NCBI RefSeq assembly: GCF_007096885.1
Contig: NZ_VJNO01000004.1
Location: 62,001-126,000 of the forward strand
Source of the DNA: Streptomyces sp. 130
Lineage (GTDB): Bacteria; Actinomycetota; Actinomycetes; Streptomycetales; Streptomycetaceae
Length of the DNA stretch: 64,000 bases
Reading direction: 5' to 3'
Within the stretch, counting starts at the first letter, position 1. Every line of letters begins with the position of its first letter. The notes under the pieces were generated by a model. That model worked only from the letters and a program-made list of their open reading frames with translations. It did no database searches and had not been told where the DNA came from. Shown here piece after piece: positions 16,071-24,673 of this stretch. The translations under genes were made by a program, and so were the position numbers.

Positions 16071-16802
16071 ATGACCGAGCAGCTGAAGCCCATGCCCGAG
16101 GACTGGCGGCGCGCGCTCGCCGTGGTCGCACACCCCGACGACCTGGAGTACGGCTGCGCGGCGGCGGTGGCCGGCTGGACCGATGCCGGACGCGAGGTCA
16201 CGTATCTCCTCGCGACCAGGGGCGAGGCCGGGATCGACACCCTCGGACCGCAGGAGTGCGGGCCGCTGCGCGAGCGGGAGCAGCGTGCGAGCGCGGCGGC
16301 CGTCGGCGTCTCCCGCGTCGAGTTCCTGGATCATCGCGACGGGGTGATCGAGTACGGAATCCCGCTCCGCCGGGACATCGCCGCGGCCATCCGCCGGTAC
16401 CGTCCCGAGCTGCTGATCACGCTCAACCACCGTGACACCTGGGGCGGTGTCGCGTGGAACACGCCCGACCACCGCGCCGTCGGCCGCGCCACGCTCGACG
16501 CGGCGGCCGACGCGGGCAACCGCTGGATCTTCCCGGAGCTGAGGGAGCGTGGCCTCGAACCGTGGGACGGCGTGCGCTGGGTGGCCGTGGCCGGATCGTC
16601 CACGCCGACCCACGCGGTGGACGCGACCGCCGGCCTGGAGCGCTCGGTGCAGTCCCTCCTGGCCCACCGCACGTACCTCGAAGTCCTCACCGACGAGGAC
16701 CCGGAGGTGTACTGCCGCACCTTCCTCACCGGTAACGCCGAGGCCGCCGCCGAGCGCTTCGGCGGGCGCCCGGCCGTGCCGTTCGAGCTCTTCGCGCGGT
16801 AG
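16071..16802 (+). CDS. LmbE/PIG-L family N-deacetylase
   Basis: 243-aa zinc-dependent deacetylase of the family that includes MshB and Mca of mycothiol metabolism and GlcNAc-PI deacetylases. The metal motif AHPDDLEYG is at 20-28 and a further histidine lies in NTPDHRAVGRA. No signal peptide. The substrate could be a mycothiol conjugate, an N-acetyl sugar or a secondary metabolite; MshB itself is usually longer, so I do not assign it. It is divergent from the rhodanese gene. Confidence 0.9.
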   Translation: MTEQLKPMPEDWRRALAVVAHPDDLEYGCAAAVAGWTDAGREVTYLLATRGEAGIDTLGPQECGPLREREQRASAAAVGVSRVEFLDHRDGVIEYGIPLRRDIAAAIRRYRPELLITLNHRDTWGGVAWNTPDHRAVGRATLDAAADAGNRWIFPELRERGLEPWDGVRWVAVAGSSTPTHAVDATAGLERSVQSLLAHRTYLEVLTDEDPEVYCRTFLTGNAEAAAERFGGRPAVPFELFAR

Positions 16803-17016
16803 CCCGGCAGGAGGCGGCAGGCCGTGGAGCCGCAGGTGCGCGCCGGGGCGCACCGCCCACGCGGTGCGGCTCGGCCGCTCCGCAGGCCGCCGAGGTGGTG
16901 GTGGGCGAGTGGCCCTCGCGTACGGCCGTGCGCCCGGTGCCCCGCGTTCGGCGAGGACGGGGCCGGGCGCACGGCCGTGTCCGGCCCCGTTGGCCCGCGA
17001 CTGTTCCCACAGAGGC

Positions 17017-17028
17017 AAGCGACCGCTT
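17017..17028. promoter_or_regulatory. Inverted repeat and -10-like hexamer before the oxidoreductase/acyl-CoA dehydrogenase operon
   Basis: AAGC-GACC-GCTT is a 12-bp inverted repeat that abuts TAGTAT (17028-17033), a good -10 candidate, 45 bp before the start codon of the operon. TetR-family repressors of acyl-CoA genes often bind such sites. The regulator is not encoded nearby. Confidence 0.45.
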
Positions 17029-17077
17029 AGTATGCGCCGGAGCAGTGGTAATGCCGACAGTGTTGTGGAGGCCCCTC

Positions 17078-18046
17078 ATGCAGGCATGGCGAGTGCACCG
17101 GAACGGTGAGCCGAGCGAGGTGATGCGGCTGGAGGAGACGGACCGGCCGGTGCCCGGCGACGGGCAGGTGCTCGTCGAGGTGCTCGCGGCGAACATCAAC
17201 TTCCCCGACGCGCTGCTCTGCCGGGGCGAGTACCAGGTAAGGGCCCCGCTGCCGTTCACCCCGGGCGTCGAGATCTGCGGCCGCACCGAGGACGGGCGCC
17301 GGGTGCTCGCGACCCCCGCCCTGCCGCACGGCGGTTTCGCCCAGTACGCCGTGGCCGACGAGACGGCCCTGCTGGCGGCCCCGGAATCCCTGGACGACGC
17401 GGAGGCCGCGGCCCTGCACATCGGCTACCAGACCGGTTGGTTCGGGCTCCACCGGCGCGCCCGGCTGCAGGCGGGGGAGACCCTGCTCGTGCACGCCGCG
17501 GCCGGCGGGGTCGGCAGCGCCGCCGTCCAGCTCGGCAAGGCCGCCGGCGCCACCGTCATCGGCGTCGTCGGCGGACCGGAGAAGGCGAAGACCGCCGCCG
17601 CACTCGGCTGCGACCTGGTCATCGACCGGCGAAGCGAGGACGTCGTCGCGGCGGTCAAGGAGTTCACCGGCGGCCGGGGCGCCGACGTCGTCTACGATCC
17701 GGTCGGCGGGGACGCCTACGCCAAGTCCGTGAAGTGCATCGCCTTCGAGGGGCGCGTCGTCGTCGTCGGCTTCGCCTCCGGAACGATCCCCTCCCCGGGG
17801 CTCAACCACCCCCTCGTGAAGAACTACTCCGTCCTCGGCCTCCACTGGGGCCTCTACAACACCAAGGACCCGCAGGCCGTGCGCGACTGCCACCGGGAGC
17901 TGACCCGGCTCGCAGCCGAAGGCGTCATCAAGCCGCTGATCAGCGAGCGGGTCGCGATGGACGAGGCGGCGGCCGCCGTCCAGCGCGTCGCCGACGGCAC
18001 CAGCACCGGCCGCATCGCCGTCCTTCCGTCAGGAGCCGCCCGATGA
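17078..18046 (+). CDS. NAD(P)H:quinone oxidoreductase (zinc-free MDR family)
   Basis: Cytosolic 322-aa medium-chain dehydrogenase/reductase without zinc ligands. The nucleotide-binding loop AAAGGVGSAAVQLGK is near residue 145, and the GADVVYDPVGG segment typical of quinone oxidoreductases follows. ATG 17078 is preceded by GGAGG at 6 bases. The stop overlaps the next gene by 4 bp (ATGA), making it the first gene of a three-gene operon with two acyl-CoA dehydrogenases. In that setting it may act as an enoyl reductase-like or electron-transfer enzyme in acyl-chain breakdown, but this is inference. Confidence 0.92.
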   Translation: MQAWRVHRNGEPSEVMRLEETDRPVPGDGQVLVEVLAANINFPDALLCRGEYQVRAPLPFTPGVEICGRTEDGRRVLATPALPHGGFAQYAVADETALLAAPESLDDAEAAALHIGYQTGWFGLHRRARLQAGETLLVHAAAGGVGSAAVQLGKAAGATVIGVVGGPEKAKTAAALGCDLVIDRRSEDVVAAVKEFTGGRGADVVYDPVGGDAYAKSVKCIAFEGRVVVVGFASGTIPSPGLNHPLVKNYSVLGLHWGLYNTKDPQAVRDCHRELTRLAAEGVIKPLISERVAMDEAAAAVQRVADGTSTGRIAVLPSGAAR

Positions 18047-19230
18047 CCGCACCCGACGCCGCCGAACTGCGCCGGCGCACCCGCGAACTGCTCGCCGCGC
18101 ACCCCCCGGCGACCACCGAGCGCACCGCCTTCCTCAAGGCGCGCTTCGACGCCGGACTCGCCTGGGTCCACTACCCGGCCGGACTCGGCGGCCTGGACGC
18201 CCCGCGCTCCCTCCAGCCCGTGGTCGACGCCGAACTCGCCGCCGCGAACGCCCCCGACAACGACCCGCGCCGCATCGGCATCGGCCTCGGCATGGCGGCC
18301 CCGACCATCCTCGGCTTCGGCACCGACGAGCAGAAGAAGCGGTTCCTGCGCCCCCTGTGGGTGGGCGAGGAGGTCTGGTGCCAGCTCTTCAGCGAACCGG
18401 GGGCGGGCTCGGACCTCGCCGCCCTCGGTACGCGCGCGGTGCGCGACGGCGAGGAGTGGGTGGTGGACGGGCAGAAGGTGTGGACCTCCAGCGCACACCT
18501 GGCGCGCTGGGCCATCCTCATCGCCCGCACCGATCCGGACCTGCCCAAGCACCGCGGCATCAGCTACTTCATCTGCGACATGACCGACCCCGGCGTCGAG
18601 GTCCGGCCGCTCCGCCAGATCACCGGCGAGGCAGAGTTCAACGAGGTCTTCCTCACCGGAGTGCGCATCCCCGACAGCCACCGGCTCGGACCCGTCGGCG
18701 AGGGCTGGAAGGTCGCCCAGACCACCCTCATGAACGAGCGCGTCTCCATCGGCGGCTCCCGCATCCCCCGCGAGGGCGGCATGATCGGCCCGGTCGCCAG
18801 GACCTGGCGCGAACGGCCCGAGCTGCGCACCCACGACCTGCACCAGCGCCTGCTCACCCTCTGGGTCGAGGCGGAGGTCGCCCGGCTCACCGGCGAGCGG
18901 CTGCGCCAGCAGCTCGTCGCGGGCCAGCCGGGCCCCGAAGGCTCCGCGATGAAGCTCGCCTTCGCCCGGCTCAACCAGGAGATCAGCGGCCTCGAAGTGG
19001 AACTCCTCGGTGACGAGGGCCTGCTGTACGGCGACTGGACCATGCGGCGGCCCGAACTGGTCGACTTCACCGGACGCGACGCCGGATACCGCTACCTCCG
19101 CTCCAAGGGCAACTCCATCGAGGGCGGTACGAGCGAGGTACTGCTCAACATCGTCGCCGAGCGGGTGCTCGGTCTGCCCTCCGAGCCCCGCAACGACAAG
19201 GACGTCGCCTGGAAGGACCTCTCCCGATGA
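18043..19230 (+). CDS. Acyl-CoA dehydrogenase (first of pair)
   Basis: 395-aa FAD-dependent acyl-CoA dehydrogenase. It has LFSEPGAGSDLAALGTRA (FAD/substrate loop), DGQKVWTSSAH, GWKVAQTTLMNERV and, near the C-terminus, GNSIEGGTSEVLLNIVAERVLGLP. AGGAG precedes ATG 18043, which overlaps the previous stop. Paired dehydrogenase genes like this often make a heteromeric enzyme acting on CoA thioesters with ring or steroid side-chain substrates (FadE pairs in actinobacteria). The catalytic base could not be placed with certainty. Confidence 0.93.
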   Translation: MTAPDAAELRRRTRELLAAHPPATTERTAFLKARFDAGLAWVHYPAGLGGLDAPRSLQPVVDAELAAANAPDNDPRRIGIGLGMAAPTILGFGTDEQKKRFLRPLWVGEEVWCQLFSEPGAGSDLAALGTRAVRDGEEWVVDGQKVWTSSAHLARWAILIARTDPDLPKHRGISYFICDMTDPGVEVRPLRQITGEAEFNEVFLTGVRIPDSHRLGPVGEGWKVAQTTLMNERVSIGGSRIPREGGMIGPVARTWRERPELRTHDLHQRLLTLWVEAEVARLTGERLRQQLVAGQPGPEGSAMKLAFARLNQEISGLEVELLGDEGLLYGDWTMRRPELVDFTGRDAGYRYLRSKGNSIEGGTSEVLLNIVAERVLGLPSEPRNDKDVAWKDLSR

Positions 19231-20360
19231 CCGCACAGACCGAAGCCGGCCAGGCGCCCGACCTCCTCTACTCCGAGGCCGAGGAGGACCTGCGCGCCGC
19301 CGTCCGCTCGCTCCTCGCGGACCGGTCCGACGCGCCGTCGGTGATCGCCCGCACCGAGTCCGACACGCCGTACGACCCGCAGCTGTGGAAGGCGCTCGCC
19401 ACCGGCATCGGCGCCGCCGGGCTCCTCGTGCCCGAGGAGCTGGGCGGCCAGGGCGCCACGCACCGCGAGGCCGCCGTCGTCCTGGAGGAGCTGGGCCGCA
19501 CCGTCGCCCCCGCGCCGTTCCTGACCAGCGCCGTCGTCGCCACCGAGACGCTGCTGGCGCTCGGCGCGCAGGACGGGCCGGCCGCGGAACTCCTGGCCGG
19601 GCTCGCCGAGGGGCGGCAGGTCGCGGTCCTGGCCGCGCCGTTCGCGGCGGCTTCGGCCGGCTCGGCGGGGGCGCGGGCCTCGGCGGTGACCGGTTTTCTG
19701 GAGGGGACGCTCGGCCCGGTCGCCGACGCGGGCGCCGCCGACGTGCTCCTGGTCCCCGCCGCCGACGGCCTCTACGCCGTCGCCGCGAACGCGCCAGGCG
19801 TACGCGTCGAACCGCTCGTCGCGCTCGACCTCACCCGCCCGCTCGCCACCGTCACGCTCGACGGCGCCACGGGCACCCGCCTCGCGGACGCCGGGGCCGG
19901 ACGGCGCGCGGTGGACCGGGGACTGCTGGCCGGGGCGGGGCTCCTCGCATCCGAACAGCTGGGACTCGCCGAGTGGTGCCTCACCGAGACGGTGCGACAC
20001 ACCCGGGAGCGCCACCAGTTCAACCGGCCCATCGGCTCCTTCCAGGCGCTCAAACACCGTATGGCGCAGCTCTGGCTGGAGGTCGTCTCGGCCCGGGCCG
20101 CCGCACGGAACGCCGCCGACGCGCTGGCCACCGGCAGCCCCGACACGCCGTTGGCCGTGGCCGTCGCGCAGGCGTACTGCTCGAAGGTCGCGGTCCACGC
20201 CGCCGAGGAGTGCGTGCAGTTGCACGGCGGGATCGGGATGACGTGGGAGCACCCCGCGCACCTCTACCTGAAGCGGGCCAAGGCCGACGCCACCGCGTAC
20301 GGCACGGCGGGACGCCACCGGGACACCGTCGCAGCGCTCATGGAACTGCCGGCGCCCTGA
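19227..20360 (+). CDS. Acyl-CoA dehydrogenase (second of pair)
   Basis: 377-aa partner of the enzyme at 18043, overlapping it by 4 bp. N-terminal helices, PEELGGQGATHREAAVVLEELGR, and C-terminal RHTRERHQFNRPIGSFQALKH plus QLHGGIGMTWEHP, which binds FAD in family members. The central beta domain is more divergent and lacks the usual EPGAGSD loop, as in the less conserved subunit of heteromeric FadE enzymes. A strong terminator follows, closing the operon. Confidence 0.92.
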   Translation: MTAQTEAGQAPDLLYSEAEEDLRAAVRSLLADRSDAPSVIARTESDTPYDPQLWKALATGIGAAGLLVPEELGGQGATHREAAVVLEELGRTVAPAPFLTSAVVATETLLALGAQDGPAAELLAGLAEGRQVAVLAAPFAAASAGSAGARASAVTGFLEGTLGPVADAGAADVLLVPAADGLYAVAANAPGVRVEPLVALDLTRPLATVTLDGATGTRLADAGAGRRAVDRGLLAGAGLLASEQLGLAEWCLTETVRHTRERHQFNRPIGSFQALKHRMAQLWLEVVSARAAARNAADALATGSPDTPLAVAVAQAYCSKVAVHAAEECVQLHGGIGMTWEHPAHLYLKRAKADATAYGTAGRHRDTVAALMELPAP

Positions 20361-20368
20361 GTTTCACA

Positions 20369-20406
20369 GCGCAGGGGGTGCGGGAAGCACCCCGCGCCCC
20401 CTGCGC
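20369..20406. terminator. Terminator of the acyl-CoA dehydrogenase operon
   Basis: Long GC hairpin: 20369-20384 pairs with 20390-20406 with one bulge and a 5-base loop, starting 9 bp after the stop codon. Confidence 0.75.
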
Positions 20407-20547
20407 GATCCCTGCCTCTTCCCCGCTGCCGCGGCCCCGACCCGATCCCTACCCGTTTGGCGGACACGCCGATGCCCCGGACGGCCCGCGCGCTGCGCCA
20501 CACTGACGCCGAATGCCGCACACCGGGCGCGGCGGAGGAGGTTGGCC

Positions 20548-20742
20548 ATGGCAGTTTCGATCTCAGTGGTGCTGCTTCTGCTGATTCTCGCGGTGGTATT
20601 CCTCCGCAACGGCGGAATGAAGCTCTCGCACGCTCTGGTGTGCGGAATGCTCGGATTCCTCCTCGCCGGCACCAGCATGGCCCCCACGATCCAGGACGGC
20701 ATCACCGCCACCGCCGACGTGGTCAGCGGCATCAGGCCCTGA
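20548..20742 (+). CDS. Small two-helix membrane protein, conserved type, function unknown
   Basis: 64-aa protein with a hydrophobic helix at about 3-21, a short polar turn (RNGGMKLSH) and a second helix at about 28-46, ending in TIQDGITATADVVSGIRP. ATG 20548 lies 6 bases after a very strong site, GGAGGAGG, arguing that it is translated. A TTG six bases earlier is inside that leader and less likely. Its convergent neighbour at 20794 is also unknown. Confidence 0.82.
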   Translation: MAVSISVVLLLLILAVVFLRNGGMKLSHALVCGMLGFLLAGTSMAPTIQDGITATADVVSGIRP

Positions 20743-20793
20743 CCCTCCGCGCGGCACGCCGCGGCGGCCGGTTCCGTACCCGTACGAAACCCG

Positions 20794-21102
20794 TCATTCC
20801 GAGCCCGCCGCCTGTTCGGGGCCGGGCTCCGGTACGGGGACCGTCGCCGCCGAGCCCCGCCGGACCGCCTCGACGGCGGCCGCGTGCAGGGCGCGGCTCG
20901 CTTCCTCCGACGGACAGGGCACGGGGCTGCCCGCCATGGTGAACCAGTCGGCCGCATCGGTGTACTGCACGGTGATCTGTGCCGTGCCCTCGGCCCAAGT
21001 GGTGTGGATGGTCAGGTCACCGGACAGCGGCCCGACCTCTTCGGTGAGCACGCCGCCGTGCCCCGAATACACTCCGCGTGTTGTCCAGGACGCCCAGGTC
21101 AT
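20794..21102 (-). CDS. Hypothetical protein (102 aa)
   Basis: Predicted cytosolic protein starting at ATG 21102. The N-terminal two thirds look folded (alternating segments such as GDLTIHTTWAEGTAQITVQYTD and WFTMAGSPVPCPSEEASRALHAAAVEAVRRG), and the C-terminus is Pro/Glu-rich. Codon third positions are mostly G/C. No ribosome site is obvious. The reading frame stays open further upstream without a better start. I do not recognise a family. Confidence 0.65.
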   Translation of the reverse strand: MTWASWTTRGVYSGHGGVLTEEVGPLSGDLTIHTTWAEGTAQITVQYTDAADWFTMAGSPVPCPSEEASRALHAAAVEAVRRGSAATVPVPEPGPEQAAGSE

Positions 21103-21303
21103 GCATTCAGGCTCGCACCAAAGCGGCCGGATCGCGACCTGCGTGACCAGCGAATTCGTACTGTCGACGCATCTTCGCCCGCTGTACACGAAATCCCCCC
21201 GAACCCCGGCGACACGCGGCACCGGGGCGGGATGGCGGTCGAACGGGTGACACTGGCCGGTCATTCCACATGCCGGGGCCGTACGGCGGTTAAGCATGCG
21301 GGC

Positions 21304-22143
21304 ATGACATGTGACTCCCCCTCCAAGAACACCGGATTCCTCCGTGCCCACCGCGTGCGCGCCGCGGGCGTCGCCTGTGTCGTGGTCGCCGCCGCCCTGC
21401 TGACCGGCTGCGGCCAGGACAGCGGCAGCACCTCCGCGAGCACGAAGACCTCGGAGGCGGCCCGCGCCGTGCCCGAGGGCACGCAGAGTCCGTCCGCCAC
21501 CGGGAGCGAGAGCGCCTCGCCGGGCCAGATGACCGAGGACCAGAAGGAACGCAAGGAGCTGATCTCCGCCACCAAGGTCACCTACGACAAGGCCATCACC
21601 ACGGCCGAGGGCGAGGTCAAGGGCGGCAAGCTCGTCGAGCTCGAGCTCATGAGCGCCAAGGACGCGGCCGACGACAGCGAGAGCCCCAGCCCCTCGCCCA
21701 CGGGCAGCCCCTCTCCCACCGGCAGCCCCTCTCCCACCGGCAGCCCCTCGCCCACGGGCAGCCCCTCGCCGACGGGCAGCGCCGCGGCCGGCGCCCCGCA
21801 GTGGGTCGCGACCGTCGCCGCGAAGACGGGGACCAAGCACAAGGTCCACATCGACGCGGTCTCCGGCAAGGTCGTCAGCTCGTCCGAGGACACCGACCAG
21901 AGCACCTCGGACAAGGCCAAGACGGCCAAGCGGGTCACCCAGGCGAAGCAGACCGCGCAGCAGGCGGCGAAGGCCGCCACCGCGAAGCAGCAGGGGACGG
22001 TGACCGCCCTCGACCTGGACGACGACGACCAGGGCACCCTGGTCTGGAAGACCGACGTCGTGACCAAGGACTGGAAGAAGACGACCTTCGACATCGACGC
22101 GTCCAACGGCTCGGTCACCCACCAGGAGACCGACAACGACTGA
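21304..22143 (+). CDS. PepSY-like lipoprotein with Ser-Pro-Thr-Gly repeat linker
   Basis: 279-aa exported lipoprotein. The signal peptide ends at lipobox LLTGC (about residue 35). It has two PepSY-like halves: one around ERKELISATKVTYDKAITTAEGEVKGGKLVELEL and another containing VHIDAVSGKVVSSSED and a C-terminal FDIDASNGSVTHQE strand. They are separated by five SPSPTG units. PepSY domains are thought to inhibit proteases or bind metals at the cell surface. The ATG at 21304 lacks a clear ribosome site. A 12-bp terminator stem follows. Confidence 0.82.
   Translation: MTCDSPSKNTGFLRAHRVRAAGVACVVVAAALLTGCGQDSGSTSASTKTSEAARAVPEGTQSPSATGSESASPGQMTEDQKERKELISATKVTYDKAITTAEGEVKGGKLVELELMSAKDAADDSESPSPSPTGSPSPTGSPSPTGSPSPTGSPSPTGSAAAGAPQWVATVAAKTGTKHKVHIDAVSGKVVSSSEDTDQSTSDKAKTAKRVTQAKQTAQQAAKAATAKQQGTVTALDLDDDDQGTLVWKTDVVTKDWKKTTFDIDASNGSVTHQETDND
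21689..21778 (+). repeat. Five tandem 18-bp repeats (SPSPTG linker)
   Basis: Five in-frame 18-bp units with only synonymous differences (tcg/tct, acg/acc) inside the PepSY lipoprotein gene, each coding for SPSPTG. It is a likely length-variable extracellular linker. Confidence 0.9.
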
Positions 22144-22157
22144 CCGCCCTCCGCTCC

Positions 22158-22191
22158 GAGCGCCCCCGGCCCGCACGGACCGGGGGCGCTC
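22158..22191. terminator. Bidirectional terminator between lipoprotein and ABC exporter
   Basis: Perfect 12-bp stem (22158-22169 with 22180-22191), 10-base loop, between convergent stop codons. Confidence 0.75.
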
Positions 22192-22194
22192 GCG

Positions 22195-24105
22195 TCAGAC
22201 GGACCCCACCGGCTCCTGCCGGTCGCCCGCCGCGTCCGGAGACTCCGGCGAGGCGAACTGCGTCCGGTACAGCTCCTCGTACCGGCCACCCGCCGCCAGC
22301 AGCTCGGTGTGCGTACCCCGTTCGACCACCCGGCCCTCCTCCACGACCAGGATCAGATCGGCGGCCCGCACCGTCGACAGCCGGTGCGCGATCACCACCG
22401 CGGTGCGGCCTTCCAGCGCCTCGGCCAGGGCCTCCTGCACGACCGCCTCGGACGTGGAGTCGAGGTGCGCGGTCGCCTCGTCCAGGATGACCACCCGCGG
22501 CCTGGCCAGGAGGAGCCGGGCGATCGTCAGCCGCTGCCGCTCCCCGCCGGAGAGCCGGTAGCCGCGCTCACCCACGACCGTGTCGAGCCCATCGGGCAGC
22601 GACGCCACCAGGCCGTCCAGCCGGGAGCGCCGCAGCGCGTCCCAGATCTCGTCCTCGGTGGCACCGGGCCTGGCCAGCAGGAGGTTCGCGCGCACCGAAT
22701 CGTGGAAGAGATGCCCGTCCTGGGTGACCATGCCGAGCGTTTCACGGATCGACGCGGCGGTGAGATCGCGCACGTCGACGCCGTTCAGCCGGACGGCCCC
22801 CTCGTCGGCGTCGTACAGCCGGGGCAGCAGCTGGGCTATGGTCGACTTGCCGGCGCCCGACGAGCCGACCAGGGCGACCATCCGGCCCGGCTCGGCCCGG
22901 AACGAGACGTCGTGCAGCACCCGCGTGCCGCCCCGGGAGTCCAGCGTCGCGACCTCCTCCAGCGAGGCCAGCGACACCTTGTCGGCGGACGGGTAGCCGA
23001 AGGAGACCCCGTCGAACTCCACCGACACCGGCCCCTCGGGCACCGCACGGGCGTCCGGCTTCTCGGCGATCAACGGCTTCAGGTCCAGGATCTCGAAGAC
23101 CCGCTCGAAGCTCACCAGCGCGCTCATCACCTCGACCCGGGCGCCCGCCAGCGCCGTCAGCGGGGCGTAGAGCCGGGTGAGCAGCAGTGCCAGCGTCACG
23201 ACCGCGCCCGCCTCCAGGCTGCCGCGCAGCGCGTAGTAGCCGCCGAGTCCGTAGACGAGGGCCAGGGCCAGCGCGGACACCAGGGTCAGCGCGGTGATGA
23301 ACGTGGACTGCGCCATCGCCGTCCGGATGCCGATGTCACGTACCCGGCCGGCCCGCGCCGCGAACTCGGCGGACTCGTCGGCCGGCCGGCCGAAGAGCTT
23401 CACCAGGGTCGCACCCGGCGCCGAGAACCGCTCGGTCATCTGCGTGCTCATCGCCGCGTTGTGCGCCGCCGCCTCGCGCTGCATGCGCGCCATCCGCGAA
23501 CCCATCCGCCGGGCCGGCACCACGAAGACCGGAAGCAGGACGAGCGCGAGGAGCGTGATCTGCCAGGAGATCGTCAGCATCACCGCGAGCGTCAGCACCA
23601 GCGTCACCACATTGGAGACCACCCCCGACAGGGTGTTGCTGAACGCCCGCTGCGCACCGATCACGTCGTTGTTGAGCCGGCTCACCAGCGCCCCCGTCCG
23701 GGTCCGGGTGAAGAAGGCGACCGGCATCCGCTGCACATGGTCGAAGACCGCCCTGCGCAGGTCCAGGATCAGTCCTTCGCCCAGCGTGGCCGACAGCAGC
23801 CGGGTGAGCAGCCCGAGCCCGGCCTCCGCCACGGCGATCACGGCGATCAGCAGGGCGATACGGACGACCGTGCCGCTCTCCCTGCCCTGCACGATCGCGT
23901 CGATCACCCGGCCCGCCAGCATCGGCGTCGCCACGGCCAGCAGCGCGGTGACCACGCTGAGCAGCAGGAACCGGTAGAGCTGGCGGCGGCGCGGCCGGGC
24001 GAACGAGGCGATCCGGCGCACGGTGGCCCGGGAGAAGGGTCGGCGGTCCGCTTGCGCGTTGACAGCGCTGTGCAGCGACGACCACGCGGTGACTTCCATA
24101 CTCAT
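22195..24105 (-). CDS. ABC exporter, fused membrane and ATPase domains
   Basis: 636-aa half-transporter with six predicted membrane helices (about 40-330) and a C-terminal ATPase. Walker A is GSSGAGKST, the signature is LSGGERQR, and Walker B is VVILDEATAHLD. It probably works as a homodimer moving a hydrophobic or toxic compound out of the cell. ATG 24105 is preceded by GGAGG at 7 bases. The gene is monocistronic and driven by a MerR-type promoter at 24173-24203 (see that entry), so export is likely induced by a drug, redox agent or metal. Confidence 0.92.
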   Translation of the reverse strand: MSMEVTAWSSLHSAVNAQADRRPFSRATVRRIASFARPRRRQLYRFLLLSVVTALLAVATPMLAGRVIDAIVQGRESGTVVRIALLIAVIAVAEAGLGLLTRLLSATLGEGLILDLRRAVFDHVQRMPVAFFTRTRTGALVSRLNNDVIGAQRAFSNTLSGVVSNVVTLVLTLAVMLTISWQITLLALVLLPVFVVPARRMGSRMARMQREAAAHNAAMSTQMTERFSAPGATLVKLFGRPADESAEFAARAGRVRDIGIRTAMAQSTFITALTLVSALALALVYGLGGYYALRGSLEAGAVVTLALLLTRLYAPLTALAGARVEVMSALVSFERVFEILDLKPLIAEKPDARAVPEGPVSVEFDGVSFGYPSADKVSLASLEEVATLDSRGGTRVLHDVSFRAEPGRMVALVGSSGAGKSTIAQLLPRLYDADEGAVRLNGVDVRDLTAASIRETLGMVTQDGHLFHDSVRANLLLARPGATEDEIWDALRRSRLDGLVASLPDGLDTVVGERGYRLSGGERQRLTIARLLLARPRVVILDEATAHLDSTSEAVVQEALAEALEGRTAVVIAHRLSTVRAADLILVVEEGRVVERGTHTELLAAGGRYEELYRTQFASPESPDAAGDRQEPVGSV

Positions 24106-24172
24106 ACGGGTGCCTCCGGGGCGGGACGGATCGGTACGGCCCCGGCGGCGGCGCGGCCGGGGTTCTGGGAGA

Positions 24173-24203
24173 ACGTTAGAAGCTCAAGCGAACTTGAGGT
24201 CAA
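24173..24203 (-). promoter_or_regulatory. MerR-family-type promoter with 19-bp spacer
   Basis: On the minus strand TTGACC and TAACGT are separated by exactly 19 bases, the over-long spacer that MerR-family activators untwist. The spacer contains a perfect inverted repeat CTCAAG-TTCG-CTTGAG, close to the classical SoxR box half-sites. The -10 is 68 bp before the ABC exporter start codon. No MerR/SoxR gene is in the window, so control would be in trans. Confidence 0.78.
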
Positions 24204-24303
24204 ACTTCCGGTGCCCTGTGCGGGCCCGGCTCGGGACCTGCGTAGAATCGGCCCCTGTTTCCGGCCGGACCACGGCAGACACGACCGATTGAGGCAGTTC
24301 GAC

Positions 24304-24465
24304 GTGAGTTTCACAGACAGTACCGACGCACCGATCTACGCCGGTCTCGTGGAGGAGCACGGGGATGTGCCGGCCGAGGTGCGCCGGGTGGCTGAAGAGA
24401 CCATGCGGGAGGCCGACCGGGCCATCGACTTCAGCGATATCCGCAGGTCACCGGCGTACCGCTAG
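24304..24465 (+). CDS. Small acidic hypothetical protein (53 aa)
   Basis: Starts at GTG 24304 with a GAGG about 8 bases upstream. Predicted mostly helical and charged (VEEHGDVPAEVRRVAEETMREADRA is interrupted by no Pro or Gly after position 25). Third positions are G/C-rich, as in real genes here. It is divergent from the ABC exporter with the MerR-type promoter between them. I do not recognise a family; it could also be a short leader peptide gene. Confidence 0.55.
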   Translation: MSFTDSTDAPIYAGLVEEHGDVPAEVRRVAEETMREADRAIDFSDIRRSPAYR

Positions 24466-24673
24466 CCCGCGCCCCGTCCTGCTCCGGGCGTGTGTCCGAG
24501 CGCTTCCCGACCCGCCGGTGACCCCGGCAGGCCCCGCGCGGACGGCCCGGCCCGCACCACCCGTCCGGCACACCCGGACGGCGTCGCGGGGATGTCTCGC
24601 CCTGCGGACCAGGCTCTCCCGTCGGAGCATGGAACGAACAGTCGCCGACGACATCGGGACGAAGGGAAGCCGG

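Noticed and set aside
16824..17030. Possible 68-aa gene between LmbE and quinone oxidoreductase genes
   Set aside because: No ribosome site, Arg/Pro-rich composition, no family; the region holds the promoter of the next operon.
21689..21778. CRISPR-like repeat array
   Set aside because: Repeats are contiguous, in frame and code for SPSPTG; there are no spacers.
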